From Terriglobia bacterium (GTDB lineage Bacteria > Acidobacteriota > Terriglobia > Bryobacterales > UBA6623), in NCBI GenBank assembly GCA_009838515.1, contig VXRL01000031.1:36763-100762 (forward strand): DNA of 64,000 nucleotides, in the 5' to 3' direction. Position 1 is the first letter of the stretch, and each line of letters opens with the position of its first letter. The notes beneath the pieces were generated by a model. The model worked only from the letters and a program-made list of their open reading frames with translations. It did not search any database and was not told where the DNA came from. Shown piece after piece: positions 43,843-52,606 of the stretch. A program made the translations under genes and the position numbers.

Positions 43843-44402
43843 CGAATCGGTAGCCCGGTCAGCGTGCAGGCGTAGGCTTCGAGCAGGCGCGTCTTGCCTA
43901 TCGGTGCCCTGCGTCCCTTGAGCCGATCCAAGACGGGAACGAGGCCATGGCAGAACCAGGCGACGAACGGAATGGCACCGAGGGCCAGGTAGATCCAGAC
44001 AGTCCTCAGCATCTGCCGATGCATTTCGGCAATCGCCGCCTTGGAGCGCCAGTCTGAGACTTGGCCGAGCGCTTCCTCCCAGACTCGCGTCTGCCGCTGG
44101 AGGTTTGCGGACCTCCAAACGTCGTGTCCTTGCAGCAGGGCCAGCCCGGCGCGCGTCAGGCTGAAATCCTGCGAAGCCCAGCCAACGCTGCGAAGGCTGT
44201 CCCGCAGCAGCAGGTAGGCCGGCTCACCGAATCCGACGTGGCCGAGACGGGCGAATTCGAACAGCTCCGTTTCCATCAAACGGAGTCGGCGGCGCAAGCC
44301 CTCGGCGCTGCACTGCCTGGAGATCTTGGCGATCGCCAGAATGGCGGCGCTGGCGAGCAGCGCTGCCCGAACCATGCTCAGGGTTTCTGGATCAAGTGTC
44401 AT
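43839..44402 (-). CDS. Hypothetical protein with two membrane segments
   Basis: 187 residues from the ATG at 44402; the open frame reaches 44636 but would pass through the promoter-like AT-rich stretch. There is an N-terminal hydrophobic segment (MVRAALLASAAILAIAKI) and a second near the end (VWIYLALGAIPFVAWFCHGLVPV). Between them is a helical, charged region with LRDSLRSVGWASQDFSL. I recognise no family. Convergent with the methyltransferase pair by a 4-base overlap. Confidence 0.6.
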   Translation of the reverse strand: MTLDPETLSMVRAALLASAAILAIAKISRQCSAEGLRRRLRLMETELFEFARLGHVGFGEPAYLLLRDSLRSVGWASQDFSLTRAGLALLQGHDVWRSANLQRQTRVWEEALGQVSDWRSKAAIAEMHRQMLRTVWIYLALGAIPFVAWFCHGLVPVLDRLKGRRAPIGKTRLLEAYACTLTGLPIR

Positions 44403-44727
44403 GAGTTGTTTCCCCAGCCCTGCCAATCCATTGCCGAGCGGATGTTGCTCGAGACGGATCGCAGGGCCTTGGATGCAAGCATTTCTGGTAGTATTTCTGA
44501 TTATTGGATACGATGTCAAGTAAATATCCAACTTTTTTCGTATTTTCTTTCCTTTCGGAGTGTAATTGTGGATGAAGCCGGCTGGGAGATTCTCTGAGAA
44601 CTGCCAAAGCAAGGGCGCGCTCGGTGGCGGTGGCAACGGTTCCGAATCTCTGGGTTTTCTGAGGAGCGGGCCTCCTCAAGCGAGCCAAGCGGCGGCCGGG
44701 CTAGAATCTAGTTTTCGCGGTGATCCG
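44403..44727. other. Intergenic region with an AT-rich stretch
   Basis: About 325 bases between two divergent genes. It contains an AT-rich block around 44480-44560 that stands out from the GC-rich surroundings and holds the promoter-like site for the leftward gene. A small CTAGA-A-TCTAG palindrome lies at 44701-44711, 17 bases before the sulfatase ATG. No convincing ORF. Confidence 0.5.
44490..44519 (-). promoter_or_regulatory. Promoter-like site for the two-helix hypothetical protein
   Basis: Leftward, a consensus TTGACA at 44519-44514 and AATACT at 44495-44490 are separated by 18 bases. The start codon at 44402 is about 88 bases downstream, leaving a leader of about 80 bases. The site lies within an AT-rich block. 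Confidence 0.5.
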
Positions 44728-46140
44728 ATGTATCGAACTGCTCTAACACTCTGCCTAGTTGCACTGCTGGCGTCTCCAGCCGCCGGCCAGGAGGACAGGC
44801 GCCCCAACATCATCTTCATCTTGGCCGATGACCTAGGGTACGGAGATCTCGGCTCGTACGGACAGGCCGTCATCCAGACGCCCGAACTCGACCGCATGGC
44901 TGCCGAGGGAATCCGCTTCACGCAGTTCTATGCGGGAGCCACCGTGTGCGCCCCGTCGCGGAGCGTGTTGATGACCGGGCAGCACATGGGCCACACGCAT
45001 GTGCGCGGCAACGCCTCCGGCCCGCGGATGGATGCCCAGTCCCTGAGGGATGTCGATGTCACCGTGGCGGAGGTGCTCAAGACAGCCGGTTACTCTACGG
45101 CCCTGTTCGGCAAGTGGGGCCTTGGCGAGGTGGACTTGCAGGGCCACCCGCTCAAGCAGGGTTTCGACACGTTCTTGGGCTACCTGAATCAAGTCCACGC
45201 GCACAACTACTACCCAGAGTTCCTGTGGAAGGGGCTGGAGAGGATGCCGTTGCGCAACAAGGTCCAGCGTGTATCACGCACTTATGGCGGATTCACTGGA
45301 GGCTGGGCGACGGAGCGCAACGAGTACTCCCACGACGTGATCATGCGCGAGGCGATAGCTTGGCTGGAGGATCGGGGAGACGCGCCGTTCTTCATGTACC
45401 TGGCGCTCACGATCCCGCACGCCAACAACGAGGGCACGCGCGGCACGGGTGACGGCGCAGAGATTCCCGACCACGGGATCTATTCCGGCATGGACTGGCC
45501 GGGGCCGGACAAGGGGCAGGCGGCGATGATCTCCCACATGGATCGGGATGTCGGGCGACTGCTCGACAGACTAAGGGAGCTGGGAGTCGCCGAAGACACC
45601 TTGGTGATGTTCTCGTCCGACAACGGCCCGCACAACGAAGCCAACCATGACCTGCTCCGGTTCAATCCGTCCGGACCGCTGCGGGGTACCAAGAGGGCTC
45701 TCTATGACGGCGGCATCAGGGTCCCGTTCCTCGCTTGGTGGCCCGGCACGATCCAGCCGGGCAGGGTCTCCCAACACATCGGCTACTTCGGAGATCTGAT
45801 GGCAACCTCCGCTGAACTGGCGGGTGCGGACCTGCCGCAAGACACCGACTCGGTGAGCTTTGTGCCTACGCTGACCGGAAGTGCCGGCGAGCAGCAGGAG
45901 CACGAGTACTTGTATTGGGAGTTCTACGAGGGCGGCTCGGCGCAAGCCGTGAGGATGGGCCGCTGGAAGGGCGTGCGCCAGCCGATGTTGACAGGGAGAG
46001 TCGAACTGTACGACGTGACTCTTGACATGGCTGAAAGGTACAACATCGCGCGGAGCCATCCCGAGGTCGTGAAAGAGATCGAGGGTGCTATGGAAGAGGC
46101 CCACGTGCCCCATCCGAACTGGAAGCCTCCGGCGGAATAG
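44728..46140 (+). CDS. Sulfatase (arylsulfatase, CAPSR type), exported
   Basis: 470 residues from the ATG at 44728, giving a signal peptide (TLCLVALLASPAAGQ). Metal-binding ILADDLGYGDLGSYG is near residues 31-45 and the active site is Cys74 in CAPSRSVLMTGQHMGHT. Later motifs are GKWGLGEVD, VMFSSDNGPHNEANH and GGIRVPFLAWWPG, with ELYDVTLDMAERYNIA near the end. It resembles classic marine-type arylsulfatases. Single gene, followed by a 410-base gap. Confidence 0.93.
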   Translation: MYRTALTLCLVALLASPAAGQEDRRPNIIFILADDLGYGDLGSYGQAVIQTPELDRMAAEGIRFTQFYAGATVCAPSRSVLMTGQHMGHTHVRGNASGPRMDAQSLRDVDVTVAEVLKTAGYSTALFGKWGLGEVDLQGHPLKQGFDTFLGYLNQVHAHNYYPEFLWKGLERMPLRNKVQRVSRTYGGFTGGWATERNEYSHDVIMREAIAWLEDRGDAPFFMYLALTIPHANNEGTRGTGDGAEIPDHGIYSGMDWPGPDKGQAAMISHMDRDVGRLLDRLRELGVAEDTLVMFSSDNGPHNEANHDLLRFNPSGPLRGTKRALYDGGIRVPFLAWWPGTIQPGRVSQHIGYFGDLMATSAELAGADLPQDTDSVSFVPTLTGSAGEQQEHEYLYWEFYEGGSAQAVRMGRWKGVRQPMLTGRVELYDVTLDMAERYNIARSHPEVVKEIEGAMEEAHVPHPNWKPPAE

Positions 46141-46550
46141 TTGCGGACGAGACCGGCGCTGGCGTATTCGAATCCCTGCTATTACACACAAGCTGCCGCC
46201 CGGTCAGCTCCATGATTGTCTGCTCAGTCTGCTGGCCGCACTCCGACTCGCGATCCTCATGCCCTTGGGCCGAATTAAGTGGCTGTCACGAACCGATGAC
46301 CGCCACCGTTCCATTAGCTTCCTGCCGATTATCACGTGGAGTGCCCCTAGTCCCAGAACCGTTATAACGGCTGCGTGTCCCAAGCGATATCCCAGCGCAG
46401 CACAATGTCGCGGGCCGCTTTGTGCCGTTCTTAGGGCCCCGGAGTCACGTCTCGGGCCATGCAGTATTATGGGCCGGCGGCCGAAGAGCTGGCGCGGCGT
46501 CGAGCGCGCACCTGCCATTGGCTGACGGGATACCGGATCGAATACTGCTC
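46141..46550. other. Gap without a supported gene
   Basis: About 410 bases between the sulfatase and the kelch protein. A leftward open frame (46518-46204) includes a hydrophobic stretch but has no family resemblance or ribosome-binding site I trust. A rightward frame also runs into the kelch gene upstream of its likely start. A 14-base imperfect dyad around CCGTTATAACGG (46360-46371) is the only structure noted; it could be an operator. Confidence 0.4.
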
Positions 46551-47561
46551 ATGCCCGCTGATAACGGTCTTCGCAAGCGCCGATGCAATCGAACGGCCCC
46601 GCTTGTCGCGGCTGCGTTACTCTGTGCTCCAAGCGTTCTCCCGGGTGAACTGGTGTGGGAGGAACTACCGGAAATGCCGGTAGGCAAGTGGGAGACCGCA
46701 ACCGTCTCGATCGAAGGCAAGCTCTACCTGTTTGCCGGCTATACCCAGGGTGTCCGATCGAGCAAGCGTTCGGATTCTTTCGACCCGACGGACGGGAGCT
46801 GGACGCAGATTCAGGACATGCCCAGCGCTGTCACCCACATCAACGCAGTTCTGGACAATCGCACAGTCTGGTTCGCCGGAGGATTCAAGGATGGCTACAA
46901 GGGCCACGCCATTGCCGAAGTGTGGAGCTACGACATCGAAAAGGACCGTTATACTGCGGCGCCGCTGCTCCCAGAACCCCGGGCAGGGGGAGGGCTGGCT
47001 AGGGTCGGCCGCGAGCTGCACTACATCGGCGGCTTGAAGGCGGATCGTGATACCGACTCTGGGGATCATTGGGTTCTCAACCTCGAACGCTGGGCCGAAG
47101 GATCGGCAGTTTGGAGGCCCGCGGCACCATTGCCCTTGCCCCGCAACCAGTTCTCGACCGTTTCCCTCGGTACGCGGATCTATGCAATTGGCGGCCAGTT
47201 GCATCACGACAGCGTGCAGCTCGACCAGCCACGCGTCGACATATTCGACACCGAGACCGATACGTGGAGCCGTGGTCCGGACTTGCCCAAAGGCCATTCC
47301 CATGGGGAGGCCGGGACTTTCGTCCATGATGGGGCGATCTATATGGTGGGCGGGCACACCACTCCAACTGGCGGAACCAAGTCCGTCGATCCGGATATCC
47401 TGGTGCTAAGGCCCGGCGACGGTTGGGAGCTTCTTGCCAAGCTGCCAATGCCTCTGTCATCGCCGGCCGCTGCCATCATCGACGGCAAACTCTACGTCGC
47501 CGGGGGTTCCAAGGACGGAAGAAGCGTCCAGGGGAGAATGTGGGTGGCCGACCTGCCCTGA
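46551..47561 (+). CDS. Kelch-repeat protein, exported
   Basis: 336 residues from the ATG at 46551, giving a basic N-terminus and hydrophobic segment (APLVAAALLCAPSVLPG). The rest is six-bladed beta-propeller-like kelch repeats: GKLYLFAGYTQG, TVWFAGGFKDGYKG, RELHYIGGLKAD, RIYAIGGQLHHD, AIYMVGGHTTP and GKLYVAGGSKDG. Blade motifs W-x-x-x-x-x-L-P recur. Such exported propellers bind carbohydrate or protein, or resemble galactose-oxidase/sialate-epimerase propellers. No catalytic residues identified. Confidence 0.82.
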   Translation: MPADNGLRKRRCNRTAPLVAAALLCAPSVLPGELVWEELPEMPVGKWETATVSIEGKLYLFAGYTQGVRSSKRSDSFDPTDGSWTQIQDMPSAVTHINAVLDNRTVWFAGGFKDGYKGHAIAEVWSYDIEKDRYTAAPLLPEPRAGGGLARVGRELHYIGGLKADRDTDSGDHWVLNLERWAEGSAVWRPAAPLPLPRNQFSTVSLGTRIYAIGGQLHHDSVQLDQPRVDIFDTETDTWSRGPDLPKGHSHGEAGTFVHDGAIYMVGGHTTPTGGTKSVDPDILVLRPGDGWELLAKLPMPLSSPAAAIIDGKLYVAGGSKDGRSVQGRMWVADLP

Positions 47562-47880
47562 CCGCCACTTCCCTCACGCGTGAACCGTCCAGCCTCGTTG
47601 ATCAACAGGTCTTGGCACCGAGGGCAGCCGTGCGGCACAGCTCGACAGGGCTCTGATGTCATATCCTGCTCGCTAGCCATCGTCTACCTCTCTTTCGGTT
47701 TCTTGCTATCGAGACCTACGGGCATTCGATGGCCTCTCCTGTCCCGCCAGTTTGTTGCAGAGCTGTCTAGCGCCGCGACGCAGTGATGGGTAGTCTGCAG
47801 TTTTTCAGATTGGGTAGCACGGCGCCGTCGGGCGATGCCGTTGGGAACGCGACCGAATGCCGTCGGACGCAACTGGTGAG
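47562..47880. other. Gap; one marginal leftward mini-ORF
   Basis: Between the kelch gene and the ribbon-helix-helix gene. A leftward reading frame from 47680 (MASEQDMTSEPCRAVPHGCPRC) follows a good AGAGAGG ribosome-binding site and has C-x-x-C, but it runs into the kelch coding strand and resembles no family. I list it only as a remark. Nothing else is supported. Confidence 0.3.
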
Positions 47881-48108
47881 CTAGGACTTCTTGGTGGTCG
47901 GCGAGGAATCGGCGCGGCCAGGCGAGCGCTCGCGAACGCTCGCATCAAGCTCAGCCCGCTGGGGCAAGCGCCCAGCCTGGCGCAGGCTGCGTCGGAGAAG
48001 ATAGTCGATCTGGCCGTTGACGCTGCGCAACTCGTCGGCTGCCCAGCGCTGTAGCGCCTCAAAGATCTCGGGGTCGGTGCGGAATAGGAACGGCTTCCGG
48101 GCCGACAT
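47881..48108 (-). CDS. Arc-like ribbon-helix-helix DNA-binding protein
   Basis: 75 residues. The N-terminus reads [20 protein letters not shown] then [19 protein letters not shown], a beta-strand followed by two helices as in Arc/MetJ repressors. The basic tail is disordered. It lies 42 bases downstream of the SPFH gene on the same strand. This pair recurs in other genomes as far as I recall, so an autoregulatory role on the shared promoter is plausible. No toxin gene is adjacent. Confidence 0.75.
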   Translation of the reverse strand: MSARKPFLFRTDPEIFEALQRWAADELRSVNGQIDYLLRRSLRQAGRLPQRAELDASVRERSPGRADSSPTTKKS

Positions 48109-48150
48109 TCACCAACTCCCCTCAGCGACTGGGCATCGCAGGCATCCAAC

Positions 48151-49023
48151 CTATTGGTAGAGCGTGCCGGTGTTAAGCACCGGCTGGGTGCTCTTGTCGC
48201 CACACAAGACGACGAGCAGATTGCTAACCATGGCCGCCTTGCGCTCCTCGTCAAGTTCGATGATGTCTTGACTGGCCAGTTGTTCCAGCGCCATCTGGAC
48301 CATGCCAACGGCGCCCTCCACGATCCGGCTGCGGGCGGCGATGATGGCTCCGGCCTGCTGCCGCTGGAGCATGGCCGATGCGATTTCCGGGGCATAGGCT
48401 AGGTGAGTGATCCGGGCTTCGAGGACCTCCACGCCCGCAGCCACGAGACGGCCCTGGATCTCCGTCTTCAATTGGCCGGCGATCTCCTCGGTATTGCCGC
48501 GAAGGGACAATTGCCCGTCCGTCTGCGTGTCATACGGGTATTGGGTCGCTAGATTGCGGACCGCGGCCTCGCTCTGGACCTGCACGAAGTTGATGTAGTC
48601 GTCCACCTCAAAACAGGCTTCGGCGGTATCAACGACCTTCCAGACCACCACCGAGGCGATCTCGATGGGATTGCCGTCCGTGTCGTTTACCTTGGAGCGC
48701 TCGGTCTCGAAGTTGCGCACCCGGACAGAGATCCGTCGCTTCGTGTAGAACGGGTTGGCCCAACGAAGACCATGCTTGTGCACAGTGCCCACGTACCTTC
48801 CGAACAGTTGCAGCACGCGCGCCTCGTTCGGGTTGACCATGAACAGGCCGAACATCAGAACCACGTCGACTAGTGCCAGCAACACACCGCCAGCGATTAT
48901 GATCGGTTCGTCGCTCGCGATGCCGCCCAGGAACAGAGTGGCACCCACGGCGAGCGTGCCCAGCAGGGCGAGCAGCGCAAGCCCTCCGCTCATTGCGGTG
49001 ACCGTATTTTCTTGAGTCATCAT
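48151..49023 (-). CDS. SPFH (band 7/stomatin-like) domain membrane protein
   Basis: 290 residues. Two hydrophobic segments (about 12-33 and 40-62) precede the band-7 domain, which starts [19 protein letters not shown]. It continues with [33 protein letters not shown] and [19 protein letters not shown]. The coiled helical part has [34 protein letters not shown], broken here only by spacing. Such proteins form cage-like oligomers in membrane microdomains. It shares a promoter with the downstream ribbon-helix-helix gene. Confidence 0.9.
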   Translation of the reverse strand: MMTQENTVTAMSGGLALLALLGTLAVGATLFLGGIASDEPIIIAGGVLLALVDVVLMFGLFMVNPNEARVLQLFGRYVGTVHKHGLRWANPFYTKRRISVRVRNFETERSKVNDTDGNPIEIASVVVWKVVDTAEACFEVDDYINFVQVQSEAAVRNLATQYPYDTQTDGQLSLRGNTEEIAGQLKTEIQGRLVAAGVEVLEARITHLAYAPEIASAMLQRQQAGAIIAARSRIVEGAVGMVQMALEQLASQDIIELDEERKAAMVSNLLVVLCGDKSTQPVLNTGTLYQ

Positions 49024-49042
49024 TGCCTCCGATGATCGCTTA

Positions 49043-49071
49043 ATGATATCACTATAATATCACAATGTCAA
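49043..49071 (-). promoter_or_regulatory. Promoter with direct repeats upstream of the SPFH gene
   Basis: Leftward, TTGACA at 49071-49066 and TATCAT at 49048-49043 are separated by 17 bases: a strong sigma-70 promoter about 20 bases before the ATG. Two ATATCAC copies (49046-49052 and 49057-49063) are spaced 11 bases, one helical turn, inside the promoter. This is a plausible operator for the RHH protein encoded downstream. Confidence 0.6.
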
Positions 49072-49135
49072 GAGGGCTGAGACTGAGCAACGAACGACAA
49101 GCTGGGAAAAGAGGTGAACGATCCCAGAGTCTTCA

Positions 49136-49159
49136 AGCGAGTCCTCACAGGGACTCGCT
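49136..49159. other. Perfect 9-bp hairpin in the SPFH/TPR intergenic gap
   Basis: AGCGAGTCC (49136-49144) pairs with GGACTCGCT (49151-49159) around a 6-base loop. The 350-base gap 49024-49375 holds no ORF. No T-tract follows on either strand, so the role (terminator, attenuator or small-RNA part) is open. Confidence 0.4.
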
Positions 49160-49239
49160 AAGCCGGAGGATAGGGGAGAGCGAGCCTCATCAGAACCACT
49201 CGGGGCGGTCAGGATTCCGGAAAGCGCGAATTCCACACG

Positions 49240-49275
49240 AGTAGATGGCTCGACCTCCCCTTCTACCCATCTACT
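49240..49275. other. Second dyad in the same gap
   Basis: AGTAGATGG (49240-49248) pairs perfectly with CCATCTACT (49267-49275) across an 18-base, pyrimidine-rich loop. It lies about 100 bases before the start of the TPR/FG-GAP gene and could form in its leader RNA or act as a protein site. Confidence 0.35.
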
Positions 49276-49375
49276 GCTGCAAGCGTCCCGGGGAGTTGGT
49301 TGTAAGCAATCTGGCGATCCAGAGCGTCCTCACGGTTTCCCGCTGTCGCTGCTGTCTTTGCAGCCCTGAAGTACC

Positions 49376-52300
49376 ATGAGGCTTGGAATGAGGATCGAAC
49401 TTCGGCAGGCCGGTTGGTGCGCTCTGCTAGCAGGCTCCTGCGCCGCCTTGTGGATCTTGGCCAGCGCCCAGAGCCCGCCGAGCGACTCGGAACTCGCGAG
49501 ATTGCAAGAGATCCGCAATCTGGGCAAGGCCTTTTACGAGACGCCAGGCTCTTCTCAGCAGGCTGTTGAGCAGCTAGCCGAGGCGCTGGAATTAAATCCG
49601 GACTCGGCCCAAGAACACCTAAATTACGGGCTTGCTCTCTTGCGCGCCGGCCAGCGCGAGGAGGGAATCGCACAAATCGTCCAGGCGCAAAAGCTTAACC
49701 GGACGCTGCCCCACACCTACTTCAACCTCGGGATCGAGTACAAGAAGGCCGGCGAAGTCGAGATGGCGCTCGACCAGCTGCTCCAGATGGAAAAGCTGGT
49801 TCCGGACGAGGCCAAGACGCAGTACAACCTAGGGGCGCTCTACAAGCAGCAGGGCAACATCCGGCGCGCTATCGAGAAATTCGAGCGGACCATCAGCCTC
49901 GATCCGTCCTTGGCCGCGCCCCACTTCCAGTTGTTCGGGATCCTGCGCAGGACCGATTCCGAAAGGGCGATGCGCGAATTGGATATCTTCAAGGGCCTCA
50001 AAGCGGCCACTGAGGACGCGGCGGTAGGCGAGGACGTCGATTGGAGCTATTACTCCGAACTCTACGATCCGTCGCTGGCTACCGGCGAAGCGGCATCGGC
50101 GGCACCGTTTGCATTCGGCGTCGAGCAGATCGGGGAACTGTCTGGCGACCCCTTGGGCGCTATCGCCTTGGATATCAATGGCGACGGCCTCACCGACGCG
50201 ATGGCTTGGTCAAGCGATGCCGCGGTTGCGGTGGTGGGAGGAGCGGCGGGCGGACCAGCTCCCATCGGCGCAGGCCTAGGTGCCGCCACGCACTACGCGG
50301 CGGGCGACTTTGATGGTGACGGGCTGGCTGACCTTTGCCGAGTGGACGGGGACGGGGTGGAGGTCTTGGTCAATCGAGCGGGCCGCTCGTTCGCAAGCGC
50401 CTTCGAGGCATCCGGCAACTTCGAGACATGCCTGTTCGCCGACTATGACCGCGACAACGACTTCGACCTGTTCGCTCTCGGTCAAGACAAGCTCCTGCTG
50501 CAGAACGACGGGGAGGGCGGCTTGGAAGATGTCTCAAGTCAGTTTCCTTTCGGTGACGGCCCGGTTCGCTCGGCTGTGGTCGCTGAGTTGTTCGAGGACA
50601 ACGGGCACGACTTTATCGCCATTTATGGCGACCGAGTTGCAGTCCACCAGGACCGCAAGCTCGGAGTTTTCGGAAGTGCGGTTGCTGTTGACGGCGTGAC
50701 CGTGCCGGCCGGACAGGCGCGGCTTGACGTGATCGACATCGACCATGACAGCTATCTCGATATCGCTGTCACGACCGCCGAGCAGACCCTCGTGCTTGAG
50801 AACCACCACGGGACGTTGCGCGGGGGTCCCGAACTGGACCACATCAGGGCCTGGGCCGACTTCCAACTGCGCGGGCGCTTCGACGCCGCGACAGCGGCTG
50901 GCTTCTTGGCGAATCGCGGCGGTTTCGACTTCTTGGCAATGCCCGCCGGCGAAGTGGCTCAGGCCGGCCCAGCCGCCGCTGGCGACTTCGACGGAGACGG
51001 ACGCCCCGATCTGTTGATCGCTGACCCCGCCGGGCAGCTCCTTTTTGCAGCCAACCGCACCGAAACCAGCAATCGCGGACTCACGGTCCGGCTCGAGGGA
51101 GTCAAGAGCCCTGCCATCGGCAGCGAGGCGCGCGTCGAGGTCAAGGCGGGGCTCACCTATGCCAAGCAGGTCTACGCCGGCGTGCCGCTGTACTTCGGGC
51201 TGGGCGGCGCCGAGTCCTTCGACACCGTTCGCGTCACATGGGCTAACGGCTTGATCCAAAACGAAATGCCGGAGGAACCGGTTGGCGAGATCTCGATCAA
51301 GGAAGCGCCCAGGCTCTCGGGATCCTGCCCGATGGTATTCACGTGGAACGGAGCGGAGTTCGAGTACATCAGCGAAGTGTTGGGAGTGGCGCCGCTGGGC
51401 GCCAGTCTCGCGCGCGGCGTGTACTTCCCTGTGGATCATGACGAATACGTCACGATCCGCGGTGACCAGCTGGCCGAGCGGGACGGATTCCTCGACGTTC
51501 GAGTGACCGAGGAACTGCGCGAGACCGCCTACATCGACAAGATCCGCCTGCTTGCGGTCGACCACCGGCAAGACATGCGCGTGATCGTCAACGAAAAGGC
51601 CAAGGGCCCGCCGTTTCCGGAATTCAAGCTCTTCGGCGTGAGCTCCCCGATCCTGCCCGTGGCGGCCCATAACCATCGCGGAGAGGACGTCCTCGACCTG
51701 GTTGCCAGCAGCGATCGCCGCTACCCAATGTTCGAAAGGAACTACGAGAACCGTGCCGAGCGACACACCCTCACGCTAGAGTTTCCGCATTTCGATGCCG
51801 AAGATGCCGTCTTGTTCCTTGAGGGCTGGGTCGATTGGTCGTCTGCCAGCAGCATCGTGGCAGCGTCGCAAAGCAAGGCCGCAGCAACTCAGCCGCCGTT
51901 CTTGCAGGTGCAGGACGCGAGCGGCGAATGGGTCACGGCCATTGCCGACGTTGGATTGCCCGGCGGTACCCTGCGCACGATACCGGTCGACCTGAGCGGC
52001 CAGTTCCCGTCGGATTCCCGCAAGGTCCGTGTAGTCACCAACATGTGCGTCTACTGGGACGCTGCGTTTATCGGCGTCAAGCCCTCCGCCGCTGAAGCGC
52101 GAGTCACCACGATCGAGGCTGGCACCGCCAACCTGCGCTTCCGGGGCTTCTCGCGCAACTATGTTGCGGACGGACGCACGCAGCCGGAACGGTTCGACTA
52201 CCAGCAGGTGTCGTCCACGACGAACTGGAATCCGACGCCAGGCAGGTACACGCGCTTCGGTGCAGTGGGCGAACTGCTGGAGCGGATAGATGACCGCTAC

Positions 52301-52606
52301 GTGATCATGGGTGCCGGAGACGAGCTCGAGCTGCGCTTCAGCGCTGCGGAATTGCCCGCCTTGGCACCGGGCTGGGTCCGGGACTACTTGCTGCTCGTCG
52401 ATGGCTGGGCCAAGGAGAACGAGGCCAACACAGCGTTCGGCGACTCGGTCTGGCCGCTGCCGTTCCATGCGATGAGCGGCTATCCATACGGCTCGGATGA
52501 GAGTTACCCGACCAGCGCGGCCCACCAAGCGGACCTAGTCCGGTACCACACGCGGCCCGCGATGCGTCTGATCCGGCCGCTCGTGGCCCAGAGCAAGCTG
52601 CAGTGA
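49376..52606 (+). CDS. Exported TPR / FG-GAP / ASPIC-UnbV protein
   Basis: 1076 residues with an N-terminal signal/anchor (WCALLAGSCAALWILASAQ). Tetratricopeptide repeats (about 45-205) come first, e.g. AQEHLNYGLALLRAGQREEG. FG-GAP/VCBS-type calcium-binding repeats follow (about 245-560; LDINGDGLTD, DFDGDGLADL, DYDRDNDFDL, DFDGDGRPDL). The ASPIC/UnbV-like segment (about 560-640) ends TVRVTWANGLIQ. A large C-terminal region has FTWNGAEFEYISEVLGVAPLG. The protein is likely extracytoplasmic. The next gene starts in its stop (GTGA), so this is a coupled operon. Confidence 0.85.
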   Translation: MRLGMRIELRQAGWCALLAGSCAALWILASAQSPPSDSELARLQEIRNLGKAFYETPGSSQQAVEQLAEALELNPDSAQEHLNYGLALLRAGQREEGIAQIVQAQKLNRTLPHTYFNLGIEYKKAGEVEMALDQLLQMEKLVPDEAKTQYNLGALYKQQGNIRRAIEKFERTISLDPSLAAPHFQLFGILRRTDSERAMRELDIFKGLKAATEDAAVGEDVDWSYYSELYDPSLATGEAASAAPFAFGVEQIGELSGDPLGAIALDINGDGLTDAMAWSSDAAVAVVGGAAGGPAPIGAGLGAATHYAAGDFDGDGLADLCRVDGDGVEVLVNRAGRSFASAFEASGNFETCLFADYDRDNDFDLFALGQDKLLLQNDGEGGLEDVSSQFPFGDGPVRSAVVAELFEDNGHDFIAIYGDRVAVHQDRKLGVFGSAVAVDGVTVPAGQARLDVIDIDHDSYLDIAVTTAEQTLVLENHHGTLRGGPELDHIRAWADFQLRGRFDAATAAGFLANRGGFDFLAMPAGEVAQAGPAAAGDFDGDGRPDLLIADPAGQLLFAANRTETSNRGLTVRLEGVKSPAIGSEARVEVKAGLTYAKQVYAGVPLYFGLGGAESFDTVRVTWANGLIQNEMPEEPVGEISIKEAPRLSGSCPMVFTWNGAEFEYISEVLGVAPLGASLARGVYFPVDHDEYVTIRGDQLAERDGFLDVRVTEELRETAYIDKIRLLAVDHRQDMRVIVNEKAKGPPFPEFKLFGVSSPILPVAAHNHRGEDVLDLVASSDRRYPMFERNYENRAERHTLTLEFPHFDAEDAVLFLEGWVDWSSASSIVAASQSKAAATQPPFLQVQDASGEWVTAIADVGLPGGTLRTIPVDLSGQFPSDSRKVRVVTNMCVYWDAAFIGVKPSAAEARVTTIEAGTANLRFRGFSRNYVADGRTQPERFDYQQVSSTTNWNPTPGRYTRFGAVGELLERIDDRYVIMGAGDELELRFSAAELPALAPGWVRDYLLLVDGWAKENEANTAFGDSVWPLPFHAMSGYPYGSDESYPTSAAHQADLVRYHTRPAMRLIRPLVAQSKLQ

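Noticed and set aside
46204..46518. Leftward ORF of 104 codons
   Set aside because: No family resemblance, no good ribosome-binding site, and Arg/Ser-rich composition typical of shadow frames.
49263..49673. Leftward ORF of 136 codons
   Set aside because: Mostly antisense to the TPR/FG-GAP gene and Arg-rich; no domain.
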